From assembly GCA_009602725.1 (NCBI GenBank), contig WELB01000013.1, forward strand, positions 1,183,748-1,212,010: a stretch of DNA of 28,263 nucleotides. The letters are read 5' to 3'. Below the pieces are notes generated by a model, which saw only the letters and a list, made by a program, of their open reading frames with translations, was not told the origin of the DNA and did not search any database. Position 1 is the first letter of the stretch, and each line of letters begins with the position of its first letter. Origin of the DNA: Spirogloea muscicola. Lineage: Eukaryota > Streptophyta > Zygnematophyceae > Spirogloeales > Spirogloeaceae. Position numbers and translations under genes: made by a program. Below, in pieces: positions 1-8,700 of this stretch.

Positions 1-135
1 CCCCCCCCGGCCCCTCGCGGCGCCTCGAGCACGAAGCCTAGCCCCCGCCGCCGCACCCACGCCGCGCCCCAGCAGCAGCCAGCGCGGCGGCGCACCGCCG
101 AAGCCGCCGCCGCCGTCGCCGCAGAGCCTCCGGTG
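1..135. other. GC-rich CCG-repeat leader upstream of the USP gene
   Basis: Strongly C/G-rich sequence with interrupted CCG/GCC triplets runs up to the first plausible start codon at 136. The same kind of island precedes most genes in this window, so it is probably 5' UTR and core promoter. No TATA-like element is visible. Confidence 0.5.
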
Positions 136-1718
136 ATGGGAGGCCACACCGTCATCGTCGCGACGCGGGACGTGGTCGTCAGCATGGACGCCATCCGCTG
201 GGCGCTGTGCAGCCTGCACCAGCCTGGCGACCCCGTCACGCTTCTGCACGTCGTCAGCCGCGTCCCGTGCGCCGAACGATGTGAGGGCCCCCGCTCGCTC
301 GCGCACCTCGTCCGGCCCGTCTCGCCACCTTCCAGCCCTGGCGCTGACGGTCCTCCCTGTCCATGCGCCAGACGGCGAGGACGCCAAGGCCAGCGAGGTG
401 ACGACCATCGAGGTGGCCAGCCACATCCGCCACGTCGTGCAGCCCTTCATGCACCAGCTCAAGTCCATCTGCAACGGCCTCCACGTGCGCACCCCCACTT
501 GCAGCCGCGCCTTAGAGTAGGGCAGGCCGCTTGCCATGCCGGACATCAGCGCGCCCATGTATCGTGTGTCTCTCGCGCACGTACGAGCGGTGCTCGGGGG
601 AGCGTGCCTCTTCCACCGTGGCTGGGGCTCAGACGAGCTCCTGACAGGGGACCGCACGATGCGGCGGGCTGTGCTGCGCAGGTGGCCGTGGACCTCAAGA
701 TCGCAATTAACGACTGCATCGGCGAGGGCGTGGTGGACGCTGTGCACCAGCTGGCAGCCACCAGGCTTGTCATGGGCAAGGCGACGCTGGCCATGTGCCG
801 GCCGCGGGACTTCTTTGGCCGTGGAATGAGGGATATCGCCACGAGGTGTGCATTGCCCCGAGCCTGGCCTGCGCAGCCGATCCTCGGTCTTGTGATAGGC
901 CTGCGCTGCTGATCCCCTCGCTCTTACGATCAGGCTTCTCCGCCGCTCGGCACCTTGGTGTGAGTGCGGCGTTGATGTGTGCATGAGGGCTAAAAGCGGT
1001 CTGTGTGGCCGTCCTGCTCATGACAGGGGCGTGGGTGAGGAGGCATCGCACATCATGAAGCACAGGCCCATGGACTGCTCCGTGTACGTCGTACAGCGGG
1101 GCAAGCTACTGTGCCAGGAAGGGCCCGCGTTGCCTCACGCTGCGGAGTCTCCGAGTGCGTACCCTTTTGGCCCATGGGTTGACTCCGTCACAGCCAGCCT
1201 TGCATCTGGGCCCCTGCTTGCACTGGAGAGTCTCCCGGATGCTAAGGCCTTCTGCCTTGGTCAGGTCAAGGTTGACGCGCTCGGGGTTGTCCCCAGCCGC
1301 TTGTCCCCAACAACCTACCCTGACGGTCGACCAAAGCTCCAAAGTCCATATCATCTCACACCGTCTTCTCCTGCATGGCGCAGCCTGGCTCTGCGTAATG
1401 CCACCGTCGTCTCCTCAGCTGGTGGGCACGGTGGCCAGGTCGCTGTCAATGGGCTCTCCGGCTTCCTCCAGCACACCAGAAAGCAGCCCCCCACGAAGCT
1501 CGTACGGCGAGCCCCCTCGTCGCAGCCTGTCGCTTGAGACAGGCTCAGCGGGCTCGCTGTCTCCTCCATATGAGAGGGCCCGGGCGTGCGACATTGACGC
1601 TTGTGAAGCAGAGGAGATGACAACGCCACTGTACCAGGCCCTCCGACGAACAATCGAGCTGCGCAAATCGATCACCTCCAACCCGCAGCTCTTCTTGGAG
1701 CGCTACCAGAGCGTCTGA
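136..1718 (+). CDS. Universal stress protein (USP) domain protein with Ser/Pro-rich C-terminal tail
   Basis: Five-exon model: 136-280, 372-484, 682-845, 1066-1110 and 1439-1718, giving about 248 residues. The N-terminus (VIVATRDVVVSMDAIRWAL, then VTLLHVV) is the first beta-strand, alpha-helix and second strand of a USP fold. LVMGKATL and CSVYVVQRGKL are its last strands, and the latter resembles the CxVYVxxxGK ending of USP domains in plant receptor-like kinases. The bacterial ATP-binding pattern (G-2x-G-9x-GS) is not preserved, so nucleotide binding is uncertain. After the domain comes about 90 residues rich in Ser, Pro and Arg, ending in a charged segment (ELRKSITSNPQLFLERYQSV). No kinase domain follows. 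Exons 1-3 are well supported. The donor of exon 4 (1111, 1147 or 1159) and the acceptor of exon 5 are less certain. Cellular role is inferred from the family only: stress signalling. Confidence 0.75.
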
Positions 1719-2166
1719 GCCCAGTGGGGCCGCCCGTCCTCGCACGTGGCCTCGAGCAGCTTGATGCAGGACTGAGGGCGTGCCCGCTGCTCGTGACCCC
1801 TTCGGTACAACCGCTTGAGCACTCTGCACGACCTTCCTTGACACCCCACCTCCAACTGCCACCTTGCCGGGCCTGCTCCTGTCCAGGGCTGTGCACTTCC
1901 CCCGATATAGCCACCGCGGCCTCGTCTTCTCTCCTGCAAACCATCACCCAACCCTCCCCTTACAAGCTCGAGGAGTGCAGCCAGAGGATGGCCCCCTGCC
2001 AAGCGCCTTCGTAACCGATGCAGGTATCAGACTTGCTTGGCAAGTGGGGATCCTAATCAGCCTCCCGGCAAGGATATGCTTGCCAAGTCCATTCTTGGCC
2101 TCCCAGCACCATGTGCTACTTATCTGCAATGTGGCCTTCAAACCCTGGCCTCCAGCCAGAGACCCC

Positions 2167-2223
2167 AATAAAGTCACAGGTCTGCGCTTTGTGAATACTC
2201 AGGCAATTTGGCCACCCATGTAA
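2167..2223 (+). terminator. Candidate 3'-end signals of the USP gene
   Basis: An AATAAA (2167-2172) and a TGTAA (2219-2223) lie about 450-500 bp past the USP stop. TGTAA is the established poly(A) signal in chlorophyte algae. The 3' UTR upstream also holds an inverted motif pair (CTTGGCAAG near 2038, CTTGCCAAG near 2089). Which signal is used cannot be told from sequence. Confidence 0.35.
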
Positions 2224-2588
2224 ATTCGTCCTTTCCAGGGCCGTTTCCACATACGACCTTTTGGCTCCAGGGCCACCCTAAGCTATCCAAACGTCTTGAT
2301 GTGCCAATCGTGCGTGTTTGAATCCGAATCGCGCGCACAGGTATCTCTTATTTGCATCACGAGTTATTCCATTAGCCGGAAATGAGGCTGAACAAGTGCG
2401 TTGTATTGAGCCCCAATGCTGTGGCAGCTGCGTCCTCCCAAAGTGGTGGTAGTGTCGCGCTTAGGCGGTGCACTTGCAGGGCTTCTTGCGAGTGTGTGGC
2501 AGAGTCGCCGCAAGCTGAACGGCGCAGCTGCAGCCATCGCTGACAGCCATGCGAAGTCTGATGCGCAATGTGCGAAAGCAAGCAATGC

Positions 2589-2721
2589 GTGTGTATTAAG
2601 AGATGGGGAGGCCATGTGTGGCCAAGTACAAGGGCAAGCACTTTGACAAATGTACGTCACCTGCTGCTAACTGACCCGCTCAGTAACCACGAGTCAGCAC
2701 ATAGAGGTCACTAACTGATGC
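2589..2721 (+). repeat. Diverged direct repeat, copy A
   Basis: Copy A of a ~130-bp repeat whose partner is at 3096-3229. By eye the two share most positions, with small indels, and have a 27-bp identical core (copy A 2671-2697, copy B 3179-3205). Both copies end at the same AACTGATGC. A shorter related piece (GTGTGAAAGCAAGGCA-like) is at about 2567-2590 and 2919-2940, so the original unit may have been longer. No terminal inverted repeats or target-site duplication are evident. Confidence 0.75.
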
Positions 2722-3044
2722 TCGAATACCGGACGGCAATCGACAAGCTCTCGAACTACCAGCTAAGGCTCGACCAGCTTTCTGATGCAACGCATGAGCC
2801 TGAGCTCGCTACAGACAAGCTGACACTCCACGACGCAAGAATGACAAGTAGGCTGCCCGCATGCCCATCTGAGCTTGAAGCATATCCTCACGATGAGCAT
2901 ATCCCAAACTTGCAAAGCGCAGTGTGTGAAAGCAAGGCAGGAGGAAGGAGTGGCTGCCCCAAGGGGGCAGTGGCTGTGAAACGGCAAAGCTCAAATGGAT
3001 GTGCACGATATAAAGTTTTCTCCAGTAGGAGGCGATTGCTGTGA
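2718..3044 (+). CDS. Low-confidence open frame between the two repeats
   Basis: A 108-residue frame opens at an ATG at the very end of repeat copy A and runs to 3044. Its first 70 residues are charged and Leu/Asp/Glu-rich (LEYRTAIDKLSNYQLRLDQL) and could form a short helix or coiled coil. I recognise no family. There is no GC island in front and no sign of splicing, both unlike the real genes nearby. It may be chance, or a remnant inside a mobile or duplicated segment. Confidence 0.15.
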   Translation: MLEYRTAIDKLSNYQLRLDQLSDATHEPELATDKLTLHDARMTSRLPACPSELEAYPHDEHIPNLQSAVCESKAGGRSGCPKGAVAVKRQSSNGCARYKVFSSRRRLL

Positions 3045-3095
3045 AAAGGCCAGCCCAACAAAGACTGGACAAGGTCCGAAGGGGCTGGAAATCGA

Positions 3096-3229
3096 GTATG
3101 TATTGAGAGATGGAGGGCCTGAGTGGCCACGTACAAAGGCAAGCCCAACATCAGATGTACATCACCTGCGCTGCTAAGCTGACCCGCTCAGTAACCACGA
3201 GTCAGGACGTGGAGGTCGCTAACTGATGC
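3096..3229 (+). repeat. Diverged direct repeat, copy B
   Basis: Partner of 2589-2721. It ends at AACTGATGC just before an ATG-containing stretch at 3227-3240 and about 260 bp upstream of the next gene. The two copies are separated by about 370 bp of single-copy sequence. Confidence 0.75.
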
Positions 3230-3487
3230 GATGGATGAGAGAAAGGCGCGCGGTGCGCATGAAACGGTGGCCAATTTTGGCCTTTCTTTGATCAAAGCCA
3301 ACACACTGTGGAAAGCCCAATACCAAGGCCACGAGGTCACAGTGTACCCCCCAGCGGCTCAGTTAGTCTGTGCCTCCCATTGCCGCCAGGCCACTCGAGC
3401 CGCAGCGCCCACGCCGCCGGCGCCGCCGCCGCCGCAAGCGTCGCGCCTCTCGGCGCGGAGAGCGGAGGTGCTCCCTCGCCGCCGGTA

Positions 3488-4486
3488 ATGGCGGCGCTGA
3501 GCCAGGCCTTGGCGGCGGCCGGGCTGGCATCGCCGCAATGCGCGGCAGCGAGGCCGAGGCTCGCCGGCCGGGTGAGCCATCTCGCGCTGCCCAAGGCAAG
3601 CCCAGAGGCGGAGCCTGCCGCCAGGCGCCCGAGCGCACCGCCATGGCGGCCAGCTGGGCTCGCGCGGGACTGACGACCCACGATGCCGGCTGCCGCGGCG
3701 CTGTGATTCTGCAGCGGCGCTCTTCGGCGCGGGTCTGCCGCAGCCAGCAGGGGGCCGGCGGGTGCTGCGGCGGCGGCGGCGGCGCAGATGGCGGCTGCCG
3801 GGGCGGCGACGGCGCCAGCTCCGAGGCCTCGCGGCTGGAGGCGCTGCTGGGCTCCTCCGCGGCTCCTTCGCAGGACGGCTTCAGCCTGGGCCAGGTGAGC
3901 AATGGCCTCCGCAGCAAACACCGGTGGCCTGGTAGAGCCGCGGGCTCAGAGCCGGCCGTGGCAACTCCAATCGAGCAAGTCATGCAACGCCCCCCCGCCT
4001 GCTGCTGCCGAGCACTAGCTCGGCCAGCTGCATTGCACGTCGCAATGGTCATGAGATGGTGGTCGAGGGCACAATGGATGTAGGATGGCTGGTTTGCTGA
4101 CGACCGAGCCATGGTTGGTGGGTGTGTAGATGGATGGAAGCATCACACGGGAGGTGCTCCAGGACGTCATTGGAGTCATGCCGGAAGCCATGGTGGGCTG
4201 TCCTGCCGCTACATTGTTAGCCTTTGTATAACTGACCAAGGCCGAATAGCAATCGATCGATTCGCCCCTTCTCCTTCTTGTACTGGAGCTGTCAGATTCT
4301 CAACCTGTATATGGGGTGTTGCATACCATTCTGCACCTCGAACCGTCGCTTCTCCATGCATCATAAGGCTGAATCTCTGTCATGCCCCACTTGCAACAGG
4401 TGAGGCCCCAGGCAGAGAAGTTCCTGGACGTCGACGGCTTGCTGGCCGAAGTCAGAGCTTTGGGTGACGACGACTTTGTATTTTGA
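3488..4486 (+). CDS. Unrecognised 116-residue protein with plastid-type transit peptide
   Basis: Three exons in phase 0: 3488-3571 (28 codons), 3715-3894 (60 codons) and 4400-4486 (28 codons plus stop). Donors are GTGAGC twice; acceptors are CTGCAG and AACAG. The N-terminus (MAALSQALAAAGLASPQCAA, then Arg-rich RRRSSARVCRSQ) is Ala/Ser/Arg-rich with no acidic residue for about 50 positions, as in algal chloroplast or mitochondrial transit peptides. A Gly/Cys-rich linker follows (about residues 43-60). The last 45 residues (from RLEALLGSSAAPSQDGF to LLAEVRALGDDDFVF) look like a small folded or peptide-like domain with an acidic end. I recognise no family, so the function is unknown. The start is chosen because it opens the leader and the exon ends exactly at a consensus donor. 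It is convergent with the aminopeptidase gene. Confidence 0.6.
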
Positions 4487-4879
4487 GGCAGGCTCGAGTA
4501 AGCATCATGCTTGCATTCTAAGGAGCAATGCTACGGGACTGGTGTGAAGATGACAACCTGTTGGTACATGCCTCGAGAACCATGAGATGATGGTGAGCGC
4601 AACAAAGGTTGTGCTCGCATGCGGCTGTTATTCTGGTGCAAGAGGAACCAATAGCTATTTGTGAGGTCGTATCACAGTGAGGAGAGTTCAAAAATAAAAA
4701 GTTTGAAATGTTGCAAGGTCGTCGAGACAGTCATTGTGTGCTGTCCTTGACCAAGGTCTCTGCCACATCCTTGCACTCCTTATAAGATGTGTCACCTTCA
4801 TGCCCTTGCCTGCCCATATAAGGTCCTCATATCTTCGTGAGATTCAAATTGCAGTACTACTAAAGCATGCACTTGTCAT

Positions 4880-4909
4880 AAAGCTGGTCACTTATGAGTG
4901 ACCAGCTTT
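4880..4909. repeat. Perfect hairpin 1 (13-bp stem, 4-nt loop)
   Basis: AAAGCTGGTCACT, loop TATG, then its exact reverse complement. The stem core GCTGGTCAC recurs without its partner arm at 4984-4992. This is the first of three hairpins within 160 bp. Confidence 0.85.
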
Positions 4910-4929
4910 GCTCACAATGGCAAAAAAGG

Positions 4930-4955
4930 AGAGGCGCTCAGCTTTGAGCGCCTCT
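4930..4955. repeat. Perfect hairpin 2 (11-bp stem, 4-nt loop)
   Basis: AGAGGCGCTCA, loop GCTT, then its exact reverse complement, 20 bp after hairpin 1. A short A-run (4922-4927) lies between the two. The stem is GC-rich and would fold stably as RNA on either strand. Confidence 0.85.
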
Positions 4956-5020
4956 ACTTTCAGCGGGAACATACTATTCACAGGCTGGTCACATGGGCAC
5001 ACCACTTCAATCGAGAGTTA

Positions 5021-5038
5021 CATTTGAGCACTCAAATG
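5021..5038. repeat. Perfect hairpin 3 (7-bp stem, 4-nt loop)
   Basis: CATTTGA, loop GCAC, then TCAAATG. It directly abuts TTACA at 5018-5022, the minus-strand form of a TGTAA poly(A) signal, which would place it at the far 3' end of an aminopeptidase transcript. Confidence 0.7.
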
Positions 5039-5694
5039 CGCCAGCTGAAAAGGCACTGAGTTGAAAGGATGTGATGGATACTATCATATCTGAGAGATGG
5101 CTGCAAGGCAGGTAGGAGTCTAAGGATGCCGCATGCACTGACGAACAATGACTCCTTCTACAAGCTTGTACAAAAGGGAATAGTGGTGATACAGCTACTG
5201 CACTACAAAATTGCAGGACGCAGAAGCAAGATTTCGCAAGAGGAGGCCGTCGCAGGAGAAAACGGTTGTATGGTAGCAATAGCCATCCCCAAGATTAGAT
5301 TCTCCTGCCACTGTCGTGGTGTGCTGAGCCAGCCAAAGAGTGCAAACGAGGTAATCCAGGGACTGTAATTTGTAACGAGATTTTACTACTCTCCTCCTAC
5401 GGCCAGGACACTGCATGATGCCGCCTTTTATTTCTCTTTCTGCATTAGCAGCGCCCCTTCAGCAGCGAATAGAGCGCTGCCCTTGTCAAAGTGCCAGCTA
5501 CATGAAGCGACTGCACAAAAACGTATAATTCGCGTCATTGATGTGCACATCCCTATGCCTTCCGACATTGATGTTACCAGAGTAAATGAGTGAGGACAAG
5601 CGTATGTTGTTGCTCATCCTGTTCCTTTGTTGCCTGATAGATGTCCACAGGGGTATACAACCTGTGACTAACAGAAGGCCACCGGCTGCTTCTA

Positions 5695-5756
5695 CTGCTG
5701 TACCAGCAGGCCTTGGCTAAAGGCCTGCTTGCTAGCTTGCACACTGGGTTAGCAAG
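5695..5756. repeat. Overlapping hairpins just past the aminopeptidase stop
   Basis: Three inverted repeats are packed end to end: CTGCTG/CAGCAG (5695-5709, 3-nt loop), AGCAGGCCTT/AAGGCCTGCT (5705-5729, 5-nt loop, perfect 10-bp stem) and CTTGCTA/TAGCAAG (5728-5756, 15-nt loop). They share arm bases, so only some can form at once. They lie 39-100 nt beyond the minus-strand stop codon, inside the likely 3' UTR. Confidence 0.7.
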
Positions 5757-5794
5757 TAGCCTCAGGAAAGGGTCCAAAGAAGTGTAGCTGCCAC

Positions 5795-8700
5795 TCAAGA
5801 GGCCAGGCTCTTAGAGACAATCTCATACACATTCTCCGACAAACCATTGGTAGAGATGATGCGTTGCAGCTGCGCCTGCACATGCCAACCAGCGGTGTTG
5901 CGGTGATCAAGCATGATAACAGCTCAGGTGGATGAGTAACTCAGTGCATCAGCTCACGCACTCTCACAAGATGTGCATGATTAACCACTGCAATCATTGC
6001 ACTCAAGGTAGTCCAAAGCATGTGGAGATTAGTGGTATGTTATAGCAGAAGACGAACTTGAGCAGCTTCTTGCCGCTGCATGTCATACTTCCTCCACCTC
6101 GTGAAGGCGGATACCATCCTCGCCGCCACCTAGCAGAGAGACCGGGCACCAGATGGGGTCAGTCCATAAGTTCCTAGGACATCAGCAGCTTTTGAATTCC
6201 ATAAATGGCACTGGCCAGCTTTTGGCATCTCACCTGAGCATTGAGCTTGTCGAGTTCCAGTACCATGTCACCAAGGAAGGCAAAGCCAGTGCCATCTTTG
6301 GCATAGAAATTTGACGGGCAGGCGCAGAAGCCACCAATCAAAGAGTACACCTACAGAAGGCAACCAGAGGTCATCTAAACTCAAAGGAACAACACTTCCC
6401 ACCAGAAAGAAAAGGCCCAATGATCATTTCAACTCCCAATACATGCAGCTGCAATTCTGATGGAAGAAATGGTAAGTACATAGGTCATCGCAGTCACCTT
6501 GTTAGGCTCCTTGATATTGAACGCAGGGTGATGAAGGAGAGCCTGCACATTAGCTACATTTCCAGGTATGCTGGCGGACGCCTGGAGCCCAAGCCACTTG
6601 TTCATCACCAGATTATCTGACTTCCACTGCTCATAGAATTGGCTCAGTGCTGCATCCCTGGCATCCCCTGCGTTCTGGTTCAAGCAAGCCAGTGCTGCAA
6701 ATTGATCGGTCATATTTGTAGCTCCTTGATATTCCGCCACTGCTAGCGATGTTGTTTCGGGCTCATTCAAGCACGTCAAATAGCCTGCAAGATGACTGAA
6801 ATTCCTCAATAGGTTGTCATACTCAATCTGATTGAGATAACCGTATTGATTACCGCTGGATAATGGCGTAGTGCTGGAAAGGTGTGAACAGCTAAAGTAG
6901 CTTACCAAGGGCTGCGTTCTTCAAGCCCCGGCGAGCTTTCTGCTGATGCGTTGGCTCATACGCTTCATCGCTTCGATTAGCCTCGACCTGGCACACGCAC
7001 CAGAGGTTGATGAACAGTCAAACTCGTAGTAATAGCACAGGGCACACATGCTTGTCCAAGCACTCCTAATGAGATGTCATGAGCATCTGCTGCAATCACT
7101 ACTTTGTTATGAAGAGTTAGGGTCATACCAAGCGAAGCAACTCAGTGCGCAGATGTCCAGCAAGCTGGCGTCGGACATAAGTGTGAACCTCATGAATGGC
7201 ATCTGGATCTGCTACATTCATGTAGTCTGCTAGCTCACTTTCTCCTGGTAAGGACATGGCTCTTGCCAAGAATGCCTGCATCAGCTGACTAAGCTAGATC
7301 AGGCGCTGCTTAGCTGCTCACAGCAGTATTGCAACTTACTGCCTTTGTATAAGAAACACTATGCCAGGAATATCTGCACAGTGCGGCTTCAAGCTGACCT
7401 TGTCAAGAGATGGATCTGATACAAGGCTCCTGAAAGCTTGAATGAAAGAGGCTGGTACTGATATGCTTTCACCGTGTTGGTGTTGTTCCACAAGCGCTAG
7501 CATAAGTTCCCTGGCCATACTCTGACCTGCTTCCCATCTGGAGAAATTTGACACATTCCTTGACTGAACAAAGAATGTCCAGTACTCAACCGATTTCATG
7601 CCTAAAAAGGTGAGGAATGTAATTGGCATCGTTGCAAGCAAGCATGCAGTACCTGTTAAACTCATCAGAATCATGGGCAAGGAGGAATGTGAGCTGCTCG
7701 TCTGTAAGGTCAGTCTCCAGCCTGACTGGAGCACTGAAACCCCGAAGAAGGGATGGCACAGGTTGTTCACCAACGTCCTCGAACGTGAAAACTTGCTGAT
7801 CCTGCAAGAGTTTTAGTGACACACTGATCAGGGTAATTCCAGCAACTTGCAAACAAGCCGATGCCTTGGCCGCATGCATGCCAAGCATCAGGGAAGGAAA
7901 AGTCGGGGACCTGTTCCACCCGCAGAACAACAGTGGTGGGAGCCTTCCCATTCTGGCCACTTGAGGAGTCGTGGTGCCCATCTTTCCGAACCTTCAAAGG
8001 CAGGTCGCTCCCATCAGGACCAACGAGGCCCACAGCTAGAGGCAATAGCATGTGCTGCTTCTCGTTTTGGCCAGGCGTCGAAGGCACCTCCTGCCTGAGG
8101 GCACCACCCCATATTCTACATGAGCAAGATCATAACGACAAAAGCACCGTACTGAAAGAAGGCACTACAGTCTATCCATCTGAAGAAAGTCCAGCCGAAA
8201 TTTTTCACGTGAGCACTGGCCAGCATGGAGCTTCATTTTGCGATCGTAAGAGCATCTAACTTACTTGCAACGTAGTGTAAAGGTATGTGCCTTTGAATCA
8301 TACGAGGTCGCTACTGACAAGCTTGGTGTCCCTGCCTGACCGTACCTGTTGAAAGTAAGTACCATACCACTGATTACGATACATCTGCAGCAGGACTGCC
8401 ACGACCAATGCACAAGAGCAGACTAGCTCTTCAAGAGCCAGATGCTTAAGAGGTATAGAGTAAAGGGACTGCAATATTAGTATAACCATCCGACCAGAGA
8501 GTAGAACAATGAGCATGTCATACCAGCGGGAGAAAATGGAGAGATCAGCTTTATTGGCATCTCGCATTGCTGCCAGAAAGTCATCACAGGTCACTGCCTG
8601 CCCATCGTGCCTCTGAAAGTACAAGTCCATGCCCTGCACAGATGTATGGCAGAAGATAGACAGTGACAACAGTAAGGGATCCAGTAGCATGTCTGAGGTC

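Larger units (their letters stand above)
4487..5794. other. Convergent intergenic spacer (3' flanks) with hairpins
   Basis: No coding sequence is supported here. The stretch lies between the stop of the 116-residue protein gene and the stop of the aminopeptidase gene. On the + strand TGTAA occurs at 5364-5368 and 5371-5375. The minus-strand equivalent (TTACA) is at 5018-5022. Any of these would imply long 3' UTRs. The hairpins are listed separately. Confidence 0.5.

Noticed and set aside
977-1537. Single long frame from 977 as the continuous end of the USP gene
   Set aside because: Only its short stretch from 1066 fits the USP fold; the rest lacks the downstream coding signal seen in the other frame up to 1718.
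2309-2338. tRNA-like GTTTGAATCC (B-box-like) word
   Set aside because: The surrounding bases do not form a T-arm or acceptor stem, and no D-arm or anticodon arm lies upstream.
3337-4112. Long antisense frames opposite the 116-residue protein gene
   Set aside because: Ala/Pro/Arg-rich shadows of a GC-rich coding island; no splice structure or family resemblance.
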